Assembly: GCF_000737705.1 (NCBI RefSeq)
Contig: NZ_JPRH01000001.1
Span: 1,087,103-1,151,102 of the forward strand
Length of the DNA stretch: 64,000 nucleotides
Reading direction: 5' to 3'
Source of the DNA: Chryseobacterium soli
GTDB lineage: Bacteria > Bacteroidota > Bacteroidia > Flavobacteriales > Weeksellaceae
Shown here: positions 44,816-54,468 of the stretch, piece by piece
Numbering within the stretch: the first letter of the stretch is position 1
Layout of the letters: the number at the start of each line of letters is the position of its first letter
Program-made: the position numbers and the translations under genes
Notes under the pieces: model-generated
The model's database searches: none
Told to the model about the DNA's origin: nothing
Seen by the model: only the letters and a program-made list of their open reading frames with translations

Positions 44816-45706
44816 ATGTTTACGATTACAGAACTAAGTACCGAGAGAATCAACAGTATACTGACAGAAGCTATGGCTTTTGCTGAAGGAAAAACTGCTA
44901 AAATTGAAGGAGAAGTTTTTTGTTCAAATCTCTTCTTTGAAGACAGTACAAGAACAAAAACAAGCTTTGATATTGCCGAAAGAAAATTAGGATTGCAGGT
45001 CGTTCCTTTCGATGCTTCCCACAGTTCCGTAAACAAAGGTGAGAGTTTGTATGATACTGTAAAGACAGTGGAGAGCGTAGGCGTAAACCTGGTCGTAATC
45101 AGAGATAAAAAAGACCGGTATTTTGAAGAATTAAAAGACATCAGCATTCCGGTGATCAACGGGGGAGACGGAACAGGAAACCACCCATCACAATGCATGC
45201 TGGATCTGCTGACGATCTACCAGGAGTTTGGAAAATTTGAAGGATTGAAAGTAGGGATTGTGGGAGATGTGAAACACAGCCGTGTGGCCAACTCCAATGC
45301 AGAAGCACTGAGAAGGCTGGGAGCTAAAGTGTATTTCTCAGGACCAGAACAATGGTTTGATGAAGGGGCATTAATTAATGGAACGTACCTTTCTGTAGAC
45401 GAAATGATCAAAGATGTGGATGTATTAATGCTGCTGAGAATACAGCACGAAAGACACGATGCACAAATGAGTTTCTCCGCTTCTGAATACCATAAAAAAT
45501 ATGGATTGACGAAAGAAAGAGAACAGCTCATGAAAAAAGAAGCAATCATCATGCATCCGGCACCGATTAACAGAGGGGTTGAGATCGATACAGATCTTGT
45601 AGAGTGTGAACGTTCAAGGATCTTTAAGCAGATGCAGAACGGGGTTTTCGCAAGAATGGCTATTCTTAAAGAAGCGTTGGAAGAAAAAGGATTTAAATTT
45701 AAATAG
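44816..45706 (+). CDS. pyrB: Aspartate carbamoyltransferase, catalytic chain
   Basis: A 296-residue enzyme making N-carbamoyl-aspartate, the first committed step of pyrimidine synthesis. The carbamoyl-phosphate motif is [12 protein letters not shown] (about 41-52); [16 protein letters not shown] (about 118-133) and [12 protein letters not shown] (about 245-256) complete the site. It is about ten residues shorter at the N-terminus than usual. No pyrI regulatory chain is present, so control is more likely at the leader upstream. It is followed by carA after an 82-base heptad tract. Confidence 0.95.
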   Translation: MFTITELSTERINSILTEAMAFAEGKTAKIEGEVFCSNLFFEDSTRTKTSFDIAERKLGLQVVPFDASHSSVNKGESLYDTVKTVESVGVNLVVIRDKKDRYFEELKDISIPVINGGDGTGNHPSQCMLDLLTIYQEFGKFEGLKVGIVGDVKHSRVANSNAEALRRLGAKVYFSGPEQWFDEGALINGTYLSVDEMIKDVDVLMLLRIQHERHDAQMSFSASEYHKKYGLTKEREQLMKKEAIIMHPAPINRGVEIDTDLVECERSRIFKQMQNGVFARMAILKEALEEKGFKFK

Positions 45707-45708
45707 AT

Positions 45709-45785
45709 TGTAAAAAGTATAATGTACAATGTGAAAAGTAAGAATACAGAGTACATCTTACAACTGACATTGTACAAAAAAAGTA
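45709..45785. repeat. Heptad-periodic tract between pyrB and carA
   Basis: TGTAAAA AGTATAA TGTACAA TGTGAAA AGTAAGA ATACAGA and further 7-bp units fill the whole gap between the two genes. Confidence 0.65.
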
Positions 45786-45788
45786 AAA

Positions 45789-46862
45789 ATGAAAAAGAAA
45801 TTAATATTAGAATCCGGAGAGGTTTTTCACGGAGAAGGTTTCGGAGCAGAGTTGGATACTGCTGGTGAAGTGGTTTTTAACACCGGGATGACAGGATATC
45901 AGGAGCTGATCTCCGATCCGTCTTATTGCGGTCAGATCGTTTGTATGACTTATCCACTGATCGGAAACTACGGAATCAACCGTGACGACTACGAAAGTAT
46001 TGAACCGGCTATTAAAGGTCTTATCGTAAAAGAACTTTGTGACCTGCCTTCCAACTTCCGTACGCAGATTACTCTAGACGAATTATTCAAAAAGAAAAAT
46101 CTTTCAGGGATTTCAGGAATTGACACAAGAAGACTGACCAGGATTCTTCGTAACTCCGGAGTTGTAAAAGGAAAGATCGTAAATGATGATGCTGATCAAA
46201 ATGCTGTTGTTGAAGAATTAAAAAGAACGACTTTCCCAACCAACCAGGTGGAAATGGTTTCTACAAAAACACCATACGCCAACCCGGGAAGAGGTTTCAA
46301 AGTGGTATTGGTAGATTTCGGTTCCAAATTGGGAATCATCAGAGAATTATCTCACAGAAACTGTGATATCATTGTCGTATCCCACGATACAACAGCAGAA
46401 GAGATCTTATTAATGGATCCGGACGGGATTATGCTTTCAAACGGTCCTGGTGACCCGGAGGACAACCAACAGGCACTGGAAATGGTCCGCGGATTATTAG
46501 GTAAAGTTCCTATTTTCGGAATCTGCTTAGGACATCAGCTGATAGGTCTGGCTTGTGGAGCAAAAACGTTCAAGTTAAAGTTCGGACACAGAGGTGGAAA
46601 CCACCCGGTTTTAGATTTAGCAAAAAACACGGTTTCTATCACTTCCCAAAACCATGGATATGCAGTAGACCAGGAAAGTCTTAAAGGAACAGACCTTGTA
46701 GAAACACACATCGCATTGAATGACAGAACCAACGAAGGATTAAAACACAAAATCCACCCTTGCTTCTCTGTTCAGTACCACCCGGAAGCAAGCCCTGGCC
46801 CTGAAGATGCAAACTACTTGTTTGATGAGTTCATTACATTGATGGAAGATTTTAAGAAATAA
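45789..46862 (+). CDS. carA: Carbamoyl-phosphate synthase small subunit
   Basis: A 357-residue glutaminase subunit that releases ammonia from glutamine for CarB. Residues 1-140 are the CPSase small-chain domain (FNTGMTGYQELISDPSY). The class I glutamine amidotransferase follows, with SNGPGDPED, nucleophile Cys246 in FGICLGHQLIGLA, and His-Glu in QYHPEASPGPED. Length is normal. It lies between pyrB and carB, and the product is shared by the pyrimidine and arginine pathways encoded on either side. Confidence 0.97.
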   Translation: MKKKLILESGEVFHGEGFGAELDTAGEVVFNTGMTGYQELISDPSYCGQIVCMTYPLIGNYGINRDDYESIEPAIKGLIVKELCDLPSNFRTQITLDELFKKKNLSGISGIDTRRLTRILRNSGVVKGKIVNDDADQNAVVEELKRTTFPTNQVEMVSTKTPYANPGRGFKVVLVDFGSKLGIIRELSHRNCDIIVVSHDTTAEEILLMDPDGIMLSNGPGDPEDNQQALEMVRGLLGKVPIFGICLGHQLIGLACGAKTFKLKFGHRGGNHPVLDLAKNTVSITSQNHGYAVDQESLKGTDLVETHIALNDRTNEGLKHKIHPCFSVQYHPEASPGPEDANYLFDEFITLMEDFKK

Positions 46863-46891
46863 GAGAGACATCAATAAGTAGATAGTGACCC

Positions 46892-46969
46892 TGTCATTCA
46901 GAACGAAGCGAAAGCGCAGTGAAGAATCTTTTGAATTAAAAATCAGATTCCTCGTACCTCGGAATGACA
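46892..46969. repeat. REP-like palindromic element, copy 2
   Basis: Imperfect palindrome TGTCATTC...GAATGACA with inner GAAGAATCTT and CAGATTCCTCG arms; related to 13879-13951. It lies between carA and carB. Confidence 0.7.
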
Positions 46970-47010
46970 AAGCATGAAAAAATAAGTCAGATAAAAAGTA
47001 AAAAATACAA

Positions 47011-47052
47011 AGTCTGGAATCTTGGCTCTTAGCTCTGGAATCTTGACTTTCT
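47011..47052. repeat. Heptad-periodic tract before carB
   Basis: AGTCTGG AATCTTG GCTCTTA GCTCTGG AATCTTG ACTTTCT, with CT at a fixed 7-bp interval, ending 12 bases before the carB ATG. Confidence 0.7.
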
Positions 47053-47064
47053 CAAAACAAAAAA

Positions 47065-50000
47065 ATGGCAAAACGTACAGATATAAAAACAATTTTAGTA
47101 ATCGGTTCCGGACCAATCATCATCGGTCAGGCAGCAGAATTCGATTACGCAGGAACGCAGGCTTGTTTGTCTTTAAGAGAAGAAGGCTACAAGGTTATTT
47201 TGATCAACTCAAACCCTGCAACGATTATGACGGATGTTGAGATCGCTGATAAAGTATATATCGAGCCGATTTCACTTCAGTTTGTAAGCCACATCATCAG
47301 AAAAGAACGTCCTGACGCACTGCTTCCTACATTGGGAGGTCAGACCGGACTGAATATGGCGGTAGAATTACAAAACTCAGGAATTCTTGAAGAATGTAAA
47401 GTAGAAGTACTGGGAACTACACTTTCAGCCATCAACAGAGCGGAAGACAGAGATCTTTTCCGTGAGCTGATGAGAGAGCTGAACGAGCCGGTACCTGAAT
47501 CTGATATTGTAAATACCGTAGAAGGTGCATTGCGTTTCGCTGACGAAATCGGATACCCGGTAATTGTTCGTCCTGCGTTTACCATGGGAGGAACAGGAGG
47601 CGGAATCGCTTCCACTGAAGCTGAATTGAAAGAGATTGCTGAACTGGGTCTTAAATACAGCCCGGTTACCCAGTGTCTTATTGAAAGATCCATCGCAGGT
47701 TTCAAAGAAATAGAATATGAAGTAATGCGTGATGCCAACGACAATGCGATTGTGGTTTGTAACATGGAAAATATAGATCCTGTAGGAGTACACACAGGAG
47801 ACTCTATTGTGGTAGCGCCTTCACAGACGCTTTCGGACAGAGAATATCAGTTATTGAGAAATGCTTCCCTGAAAATCATCAGAGCATTAGGAATTGAAGG
47901 TGGATGTAACGTTCAGCTGGCCCTGGATCCTCACTCATTTGATTATTACATCATCGAGGTGAATCCAAGAGTTTCCCGCTCTTCAGCCCTGGCAAGTAAA
48001 GCAACAGGGTACCCGATTGCTAAGATTGCGGCTAAGATTGCAGTAGGATTAACGCTGGATGAAATCATGAACCCGGTGACCGGTAAAACGTACGCTTGTT
48101 TTGAGCCGGCATTGGATTATGTGGTTACTAAATTCCCAAGATTCCCTTTCGATAAATTCGAAACTGCGGACAGAAGACTTTCAACGCAGATGAAAGCAAC
48201 AGGAGAAGTAATGGCAATCGGAAGAAACTTTGAAGAATCTCTACAGAAAGCAATCCGTTCTCTGGAAACCGGAATCAGACATTTAGGATTAAAGAAAAAG
48301 CAGGCTGATGCTTTAACCGATGAAGAAATCGAAAGAAGAATCAGAGTATGTGATGACGAAAGATTATTCATCATCGGAGATGCGTTAAGAAGAGGATACG
48401 ACTGGGAGCAGATCGTAGAATGGAGCAAAATCGATAAATTCTTCATCTGGAAAATGAAAAAACTCATCGATTTCGAAAAAGTAATTGCTGATAACAAATT
48501 CGACTTAGAGACTTTAATTAAAGCTAAAAAACTAGGTTTTGCCGATTTGAATATCGCTCATCTTTGGGAAGTTTCTCAACGTGATGTGTATAATTTCAGA
48601 CAGGAACACAAAGTACTGCCGGTTTTCAAAATGGTAGATACCTGTGCAGCGGAATTTGAAAGTGAAACCCCTTATTTCTACGGAACCTACGAAGAAGAAA
48701 ACGAAAGTGTTGTTACCGATAAAGAAAAGATCATTGTTTTGGGTTCAGGACCTATCAGAATCGGTCAGGGAGTTGAATTTGATTACGCTACCGTACATTC
48801 AGTTTGGGCGATCAAAGAGATGGGGTATGAAGCGATTATCATCAACAATAACCCTGAGACAGTTTCTACAGACTTCTCGATCTCAGATAAATTATACTTC
48901 GAGCCGCTTACGGAAGAAGATGTAATGAACATCATTGATCTTGAAAAACCAAAAGGAGTGGTTGTACAGTTTGGAGGACAGACAGCGATAAACTTGGCAG
49001 ATAAATTGGCAAGTTATGGCGTGAAAATCCTAGGAACTACCCTGGAAGACCTTGACAGAGCTGAAAACAGAGATAAATTTGAAAAAGCACTTCAGGAAAT
49101 GGGAATTCCTCAGCCATTAGGAAAAACTTGTTTTACTAAAGAAGAAGCTTTGGTGATTGCTAACGAAATTGGCTTCCCGGTATTGGTTCGTCCAAGTTAC
49201 GTATTGGGAGGAAGAGCCATGGAAATTGTGTACGATGACAAGGAGCTTACGTATTACATGAATAATGCAGTACAGGAAAACTCTGAACATCCGATCCTGA
49301 TCGACCGTTACATTACCGGAAAAGAAGTGGAAATAGATGCGATCTGCGATGGTGAAACGGTGATTATTCCGGGGATTATGGAACACATTGAAAGAGCAGG
49401 AGTTCACTCCGGAGATTCAATTGCTGTGTATCCGCCACAAAATGTATCCCAGGCAGAAATTGATACTTTAGTAGACTATACCGAAAGACTGGCCAAAGGA
49501 TTGAACGTAATCGGATTAATGAACATCCAGTACGTGTTACTTGATGGAAATGTATTCGTGATCGAAGTAAACCCACGTTCATCAAGAACGGTTCCTTTCC
49601 TTTCTAAAATCACGGATGTGCCGATGGCTAACCTGGCAACAAAAGCCATCTTAGGACAGAAACTGAAAGATTTAGGTTACAAAAACGGATTGGTTCCTAA
49701 TAAAGAAGGAGTCTTTGTGAAAGTTCCGGTATTCTCATTCTCTAAACTAACGAAGGTAGACATCTCCCTGGGACCTGAAATGAAGTCCACAGGAGAAGTA
49801 ATGGGGAAAGATACAACACTTGAAAAAGCGCTTTACAAAGGATTAATCGCGGCAGGAAGAAAAGTTCCGATGCACGGATCTATCTTGTTCACCGTAGCAG
49901 ATAAACATAAGCAGGAAGCAGCAGATCTGGCAGCAAGATTCCATGAAGTAGGGTTCAGAATCTGGGCTACCGAAGGAACTGCTAAATTCTTTGCAGAAAA

Positions 50001-50247
50001 AGGAATTCCTTGTAAAATAGGGTATAAAATAGGAGAAGACGACGTTAATCTTATCGACCTGATCCAAAAAGGAAAAGTACAGTATGTAGTCAATACCATG
50101 ACGAAAGGAAAGCAGTCCGAAAGAGACGGATTCCAGATCAGAAGAATGAGTGTTGAAAACGGAGTGCCTTGTCTGACTTCTATGGACACTGTAGAAGCAA
50201 TTTTAAAGGTAATCGAAAGCATGACCTTTAAAATGAATGCAATGTAA
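47065..50247 (+). CDS. carB: Carbamoyl-phosphate synthase large subunit
   Basis: A 1060-residue enzyme with two homologous ATP-grasp halves, which makes carbamoyl phosphate. [19 protein letters not shown] (11-29) starts the first half and [18 protein letters not shown] near 562 the second. [10 protein letters not shown] and the equivalent [11 protein letters not shown] are the carbamate and carbamoyl-phosphate grasp loops. The MGS-like allosteric domain occupies about 925-1060. It is last in the pyrB-carA-carB unit and ends at a terminator. Confidence 0.97.
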   Translation: MAKRTDIKTILVIGSGPIIIGQAAEFDYAGTQACLSLREEGYKVILINSNPATIMTDVEIADKVYIEPISLQFVSHIIRKERPDALLPTLGGQTGLNMAVELQNSGILEECKVEVLGTTLSAINRAEDRDLFRELMRELNEPVPESDIVNTVEGALRFADEIGYPVIVRPAFTMGGTGGGIASTEAELKEIAELGLKYSPVTQCLIERSIAGFKEIEYEVMRDANDNAIVVCNMENIDPVGVHTGDSIVVAPSQTLSDREYQLLRNASLKIIRALGIEGGCNVQLALDPHSFDYYIIEVNPRVSRSSALASKATGYPIAKIAAKIAVGLTLDEIMNPVTGKTYACFEPALDYVVTKFPRFPFDKFETADRRLSTQMKATGEVMAIGRNFEESLQKAIRSLETGIRHLGLKKKQADALTDEEIERRIRVCDDERLFIIGDALRRGYDWEQIVEWSKIDKFFIWKMKKLIDFEKVIADNKFDLETLIKAKKLGFADLNIAHLWEVSQRDVYNFRQEHKVLPVFKMVDTCAAEFESETPYFYGTYEEENESVVTDKEKIIVLGSGPIRIGQGVEFDYATVHSVWAIKEMGYEAIIINNNPETVSTDFSISDKLYFEPLTEEDVMNIIDLEKPKGVVVQFGGQTAINLADKLASYGVKILGTTLEDLDRAENRDKFEKALQEMGIPQPLGKTCFTKEEALVIANEIGFPVLVRPSYVLGGRAMEIVYDDKELTYYMNNAVQENSEHPILIDRYITGKEVEIDAICDGETVIIPGIMEHIERAGVHSGDSIAVYPPQNVSQAEIDTLVDYTERLAKGLNVIGLMNIQYVLLDGNVFVIEVNPRSSRTVPFLSKITDVPMANLATKAILGQKLKDLGYKNGLVPNKEGVFVKVPVFSFSKLTKVDISLGPEMKSTGEVMGKDTTLEKALYKGLIAAGRKVPMHGSILFTVADKHKQEAADLAARFHEVGFRIWATEGTAKFFAEKGIPCKIGYKIGEDDVNLIDLIQKGKVQYVVNTMTKGKQSERDGFQIRRMSVENGVPCLTSMDTVEAILKVIESMTFKMNAM

Positions 50248-50269
50248 TTTCGAAAGAAATATATATCTT

Positions 50270-50305
50270 AATCCCTGTAAAGAAATTTACGGGGATTTTT
50301 ATTTT
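50270..50305 (+). terminator. Intrinsic terminator after carB
   Basis: AATCCCTGTAAA (50270-50281) pairs with TTTACGGGGATT (50286-50297, one G-U pair), followed by a T-rich run. Confidence 0.8.
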
Positions 50306-50330
50306 GGAAATTAATTAGATACATTTGAAC

Positions 50331-51044
50331 ATGAGTATATTCACTTACCATCTTGTAAGAACATCGTATTGGTCAGCCCTTAAAGCTATTGCATTTCCAC
50401 CTGTACCTAAAAATGTTAAAGGTTTAATTCATGCAGAATGTATGACTGCAATGACGTTGGGTTCTCCTGTTTTTTCACCATCGCGGATGCTGGTAAGGGA
50501 AATTGCAGTATTTGCCCAATGGGAAAACGAAGTAGTCATTGACAATTTTTTGTCCGAAAACAAGTTGGGTAGAATATTAGCCAAAGGATGGTATACCAAA
50601 TTATCTTTTCTCAGGCAGTGGGGAAGCATAACGGGATTTAAGATTCCAACTGAAATGTCCGAAATAGAATCACCGGAAGCTCCTGTGGTTGCAGTTACCA
50701 TTGCGAGAATGAAACTTCCCGAAATTCCAAGATTTATTCGTTGGGGAAGGCCCGTGGAAAAACAGGTTCGGGATCATCCGGGAACAACCTTATCTTTAGC
50801 ATCCATTAGATTTCCCCGTACCGTCTCCACATTTTCCATTTGGAAATCGCAAAAGGAAATGACAGATATGGTACACGGCCATAGTACAGGTCATCAATCT
50901 AAAAAACACGTTAATGCAATGAAAGAAAGAAACAGAAAAGATTTTCATTTTGAATTTACCACTCTGCGTTTCCAACCGATTTCCGAACTTGGAGAATGGA
51001 AAGGACAAAAGAATTTTATACCTAACCTTACCAATAAAAATTAA
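50331..51044 (+). CDS. CrtA-like (spheroidene monooxygenase family) protein
   Basis: A 237-residue protein from the ATG at 50331 (two codons shorter than the open frame, which starts at TTG). The C-terminal half has VVAVTIARMKLPEIPRFIRW, PVEKQVRDHPGTTLSLA, TVSTFSIWKSQKEMTDMVHG and ERNRKDFHFEFTTLRF, which I recall as the conserved core of CrtA carotenoid 2-oxygenase-like proteins. In phototrophs CrtA oxidises spheroidene. This organism may instead modify a yellow pigment, or the protein may be a dimeric alpha/beta-barrel heme protein of other function. The next gene starts one base later. Confidence 0.55.
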   Translation: MSIFTYHLVRTSYWSALKAIAFPPVPKNVKGLIHAECMTAMTLGSPVFSPSRMLVREIAVFAQWENEVVIDNFLSENKLGRILAKGWYTKLSFLRQWGSITGFKIPTEMSEIESPEAPVVAVTIARMKLPEIPRFIRWGRPVEKQVRDHPGTTLSLASIRFPRTVSTFSIWKSQKEMTDMVHGHSTGHQSKKHVNAMKERNRKDFHFEFTTLRFQPISELGEWKGQKNFIPNLTNKN

Positions 51045-51045
51045 G

Positions 51046-51906
51046 ATGGCATTTGCGTATCCGATGCAGAAATTTCAGGACTGGTTTACCCAGCAATGGG
51101 TCATCCTAAGAGGCAGGAAAATTAACGCTGATGATTTTCCTTGGCTAATAGGTCCTTTTGGAAATTTAGAGTCAAACGGCGATGATTTTATCAGAAATTT
51201 CGCTCATCAGGAAAACCTCATTATTGACAGAGAAACTCCATCACGAGGCTTAATTCCGTCGATGAAAAAACTCAATTTATCAGAAATTGAATTCTCAAAT
51301 TTATCCGAACAAGTCAGATTATTTTATGAAAATACAGCTGATTATGATTTAAATTTCTCCATACAATGGAATCCCTATTTTAAACTTTTCGGAGTATTGG
51401 TAAACAAACTATTCAGTATAAGAATCAATCAGTTAAACATTCCAACGGAAAATAGTAAAGACGGTGAGTCTTTAAACAGTGAAATCATCACACTTATTGA
51501 TCCTGTTTCGAATGAAGTAAAGTACACCTTTTGGTTTAGAGCCATTAAATCAAGCCGTAAAGTTGTCTATTCAGGAATATATGGAGTTTGTACGCTTCCG
51601 TCAGGAAAAACCTGTATAAAAGCAGTTTTCCCTTTACCCAATGGAAATGCGACTGTTATTATGAATCCTGGCGTTGGAGAAGATGGGGAACTGATATTAG
51701 ATTCATCGGGAAATAAATTTGGAGATGCCGGATTTTACTTTCTGTTGAAAGACTCTAAAGGGGAATATTGGTCACAGTTCATCAGATCTTTCCGTGATCG
51801 ATTAATTATAAATTCTGAGGGTGAATGTATTTCAGCGGAACAAACGCTAACACTTTGGCATAAAACAGTGCTGAAATTCAATTATGTGATTAAGCATAAA
51901 AAATAA
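51046..51906 (+). CDS. Unknown protein paired with the CrtA-like gene
   Basis: A 286-residue protein from the ATG at 51046, one base after the upstream stop, which makes co-translation likely; the open frame extends 32 codons into the neighbour but is unsupported. No signal peptide or membrane segment is visible. Marks include FPWLIGPFGNLESNGDDFI near residue 25 and TFWFRAIKSSRKVVYSGIYG (about 177-196). The middle and end look beta-rich. I do not recognise the family. Context suggests a shared role with the CrtA-like protein. Confidence 0.65.
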   Translation: MAFAYPMQKFQDWFTQQWVILRGRKINADDFPWLIGPFGNLESNGDDFIRNFAHQENLIIDRETPSRGLIPSMKKLNLSEIEFSNLSEQVRLFYENTADYDLNFSIQWNPYFKLFGVLVNKLFSIRINQLNIPTENSKDGESLNSEIITLIDPVSNEVKYTFWFRAIKSSRKVVYSGIYGVCTLPSGKTCIKAVFPLPNGNATVIMNPGVGEDGELILDSSGNKFGDAGFYFLLKDSKGEYWSQFIRSFRDRLIINSEGECISAEQTLTLWHKTVLKFNYVIKHKK

Positions 51907-51934
51907 AGCATAGCTCATATAAAATTCTTAAAAA

Positions 51935-51985
51935 ATACATGTCCACTTTTCGGTTGTAATCATGAATGCAGGTAATTTAAATTTG
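51935..51985 (+). promoter_or_regulatory. Motif-bearing promoter of the DUF1203 gene
   Basis: A 22-base motif ATACATGTCCACTTTTCGGTTG (given as ATAC-W-TGTCCA-Y-TTTTCGGTTG; 51935-51956) whose last three bases serve as the -33 TTG. A 21-base spacer leads to TAAATTTG (51978-51985), 12 bases before the ATG. The same arrangement is found at 52471-52520. Confidence 0.65.
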
Positions 51986-51997
51986 TAAAAAAAGAAA

Positions 51998-52468
51998 ATG
52001 AATAATTTTAAATTGGAAGCATTGCATCATTTGAATTTTAAGTATTTAAATGACCTTTCTGAAACTGAACTCTCAGAGCATAATATTAAGAAAATAAAAG
52101 CAGATAAATTCCCGGGATTTCCTTGCAGGATTACTTTGGAAGATGCTGCTGTCGGTGAAACGGTTTTTCTCCTCAACTATGATTTTCATAATGTCAATTC
52201 TCCATACCGGGCAAACGGGCCTGTTTTTGTAAGGGCAAATCAAGTAACAAAAACATATGAAATCAACGAAATTCCGATCATGTTTCATCACAGATTACTT
52301 TCAATTCGTGGCTACAGCAAACAGGCAATGATGATTGCTGCTGATGTTTCCGAAGGAAAATTTTTAAAGGGAAAACTTTCACAAATGCTGGAAAATCCGG
52401 AAATTGAATACATCCATCTTCACAATGCGAAACCGGGATGTTTTAACTGTGTCGTAAAAAGAATATAA
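51998..52468 (+). CDS. DUF1203-family protein
   Basis: A 156-residue soluble protein. FPCRITLEDAAVGETVFLLNYDFH (about 42-65) and NSPYRANGPVFVRA (about 68-81) are the DUF1203 signature; the end IHLHNAKPGCFNCVVKRI is also conserved. The function of the family is unknown. It shares a promoter motif with the next gene and so probably belongs to the same regulon as ada. Confidence 0.85.
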   Translation: MNNFKLEALHHLNFKYLNDLSETELSEHNIKKIKADKFPGFPCRITLEDAAVGETVFLLNYDFHNVNSPYRANGPVFVRANQVTKTYEINEIPIMFHHRLLSIRGYSKQAMMIAADVSEGKFLKGKLSQMLENPEIEYIHLHNAKPGCFNCVVKRI

Positions 52469-52470
52469 AA

Positions 52471-52520
52471 ATACTTGTCCATTTTTCGGTTGCATAAAAA
52501 CAGCATCCCTATTACTTTTG
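52471..52520 (+). promoter_or_regulatory. Motif-bearing promoter of the PEP-mutase-like/ada pair
   Basis: Second copy of the 22-base motif (52471-52492, two differences from the first). Its final TTG is followed by a 20-base spacer and TACTTTTG (52513-52520), 14 bases before the ATG at 52535. It begins two bases after the DUF1203 stop codon. Confidence 0.65.
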
Positions 52521-52534
52521 ATAAAAAATTAAAA

Positions 52535-53311
52535 ATGACAGCAATTCAGAAATTCAAAGAACTGCATGAGCAGAATGAACCATTATTGATTGGAAACGTT
52601 TGGAATGTTCAGAGTGCTAAGGTCTATGAAAAATCAGGCTACAAGGCAATAGCGACTTCAAGCTCGGCTGTCGCATTTAGCCTGGGCTATGAAGACGGAG
52701 AAAATATGAGCTTTGAAGAATATTTCTACATCGTGGAAAGAATCCTGAAATCGGTATCCGTTCCATTATCCGTTGATCTGGAAGGGGGCTATGGAAAAAC
52801 TGCTGATGAGATTGTTTTAAACATTTCCAGACTGGCGAAGGCTGGCGTTGTAGGGATCAACATTGAAGACAGTGTCATCATTGACGGAACCAGAAAACTA
52901 TTAAGTGCAGAGGATTTTTTTGAAAAATTAAATACAATTATTAAGAAACTTAAAGAACAGGATATTGAAATTTTCGTTAATGTAAGGATAGATCCATTTC
53001 TGTTAGGCGTAGAAAATGCAGTGGAAGAAACCCTTCAGCGGATGAAAATCATTGAGGAAGTGGGGGCAGACGGAATTTTTGTTCCATGCATTACAGAAGT
53101 ACAGGATATTGAACACGTTATTCATGCTGCGCAACTTCCGTTTAGTGTGATGTGTATGCCGGATCTTCCTGATTTTAAAACCCTCAAGGAATTGGGTGTA
53201 AAAAGAATCTCTTCCGGTAACTTTTTAAATGGGTATATTTACGATCAGTTGGAGGCTGCTGTCCTGAAAATCAGTGCCGAACAAAATTTCTCACCAATTT
53301 TTATATCATGA
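52535..53311 (+). CDS. Isocitrate lyase/PEP mutase superfamily protein
   Basis: A 258-residue TIM-barrel protein from the ATG at 52535; the earlier TTG at 52475 would lie inside the promoter. Marks are IATSSSAVAFSLGYEDGE (about 34-51), PLSVDLEGGYGKT (about 78-90) with the metal-binding acidic residues, and GVVGINIEDSV. The KKCGH catalytic loop of true isocitrate lyase is absent. Relatives include 2-methylisocitrate lyase-like and carboxyphosphonoenolpyruvate-type enzymes; the substrate is unknown. Its stop overlaps the ada start, so the two are co-translated. Confidence 0.8.
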   Translation: MTAIQKFKELHEQNEPLLIGNVWNVQSAKVYEKSGYKAIATSSSAVAFSLGYEDGENMSFEEYFYIVERILKSVSVPLSVDLEGGYGKTADEIVLNISRLAKAGVVGINIEDSVIIDGTRKLLSAEDFFEKLNTIIKKLKEQDIEIFVNVRIDPFLLGVENAVEETLQRMKIIEEVGADGIFVPCITEVQDIEHVIHAAQLPFSVMCMPDLPDFKTLKELGVKRISSGNFLNGYIYDQLEAAVLKISAEQNFSPIFIS

Positions 53312-54354
53312 TGAAACTGACGGAAGACAGGATGTATCAGGCATCTTTAGACAAAGATTCCTCATTTGAAGGTAGCTACTGGATGGCGGTAAAAACCACA
53401 GGCATATTCTGCCGGCCGACCTGTACAGCCAGAAAACCCAAAAAAGAAAATGTAGAATTCTTTTTTGAAACTGAAAAAGCGATAGAAAAAGGTTACAGAC
53501 CCTGTAAAATATGTAAACCTTTGGATAAATTGAATGAAACTCCGGCTTATATTCAGGGATTATTAGAGGAATTGCAGCAGGATGCGTCCTTAAAAATAAA
53601 AGACTCAGATCTTGTGGAAAGAAATATTGAACCAGTAACCGTCCGCCGCTGGTTCCTGAAAAATCATGGCATGACTTTTCAGGCTTTCCAAAGAGAATTC
53701 AGGATCAATAAAGCATTTAAGAAAATAAAAAGCGGAGAAAGTATTATTGAGGTGGCCTTAGATTCAGGATACGAAAGCTTAAGCGGTTTTAATGAACGCT
53801 TTAAAGGAATATTGGGAATCTCTCCGAAAAACACCCAAAAACAGAACATTATTGACCTTAAACGGATTGAAACCCCTTTAGGAACCATGTTCGCCTGTGC
53901 CGTGGAGGAAGGGATCTGCCTGCTTGAATTTACAGACCGGAAAAATATTGAAAAACAGTTTCAGTCATTATCTAAAGCAATGAATGCTGAAATCGTCCAG
54001 GGAGAAAACAAGCACTTTGTACAGCTTGAAAAAGAATTGAAAGAGTACTTTGAAGGGAAGAGGATTCAGTTTGATGTTCCATTATATACTACCGGAACAG
54101 AATTTCAAAAGAAAGTATGGGAATTACTAAGCCAAATACCGATCGGAGAAACCCGAACCTACAAACAGCAGTCAGTATTGTTTGGAAATCCCAAAGCTGT
54201 CCGTGCCGTAGGAACCGCAAACGGAATTAATAAAATTGCCATTATCATTCCCTGCCATCGGGTGATCGGATCAAGTGGTGAACTCGTAGGCTATGCAGGA
54301 GGAATATGGCGGAAACAGAAACTATTAGAACTGGAAGGCGCTATTTTATTATAA
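53308..54354 (+). CDS. ada: Bifunctional Ada: methyl-phosphotriester sensor and O6-methylguanine-DNA methyltransferase
   Basis: A 348-residue protein with all three Ada parts. The N-terminal zinc domain has Cys35, Cys39, Cys66 and Cys69 (GIFCRPTCTARKP, YRPCKICKP), the same spacing as E. coli Ada. An AraC helix-turn-helix follows (about 105-180). The C-terminal methyltransferase (about 185-348) contains IIIPCHRVIGSSG with acceptor Cys316. It should repair alkylated DNA and, once methylated, activate its own operon. The 22-base motif in front of the upstream gene is a candidate operator. The start may be either of two adjacent ATG codons. Confidence 0.95.
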   Translation: MMKLTEDRMYQASLDKDSSFEGSYWMAVKTTGIFCRPTCTARKPKKENVEFFFETEKAIEKGYRPCKICKPLDKLNETPAYIQGLLEELQQDASLKIKDSDLVERNIEPVTVRRWFLKNHGMTFQAFQREFRINKAFKKIKSGESIIEVALDSGYESLSGFNERFKGILGISPKNTQKQNIIDLKRIETPLGTMFACAVEEGICLLEFTDRKNIEKQFQSLSKAMNAEIVQGENKHFVQLEKELKEYFEGKRIQFDVPLYTTGTEFQKKVWELLSQIPIGETRTYKQQSVLFGNPKAVRAVGTANGINKIAIIIPCHRVIGSSGELVGYAGGIWRKQKLLELEGAILL

Positions 54355-54468
54355 AATCTAATCTTCGGATAAAAGCATTAAAACATTCGAGGTAAAGATC
54401 TTTTTAAGCAAATCCTTACCCCGATTTTATCTGACAAATCTCTTTAGGGCATTACAGAAGCTTACCGT

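Noticed and set aside
47425..47795. Long antisense frames inside carB
   Set aside because: Shadows of a strongly conserved gene produced by its codon usage; no promoter or protein signature.
50320..50327. TACATTTG as promoter of the CrtA-like gene
   Set aside because: It matches TAnnTTTG but ends only three bases before the ATG, which would put the start site inside the gene; left unassigned.
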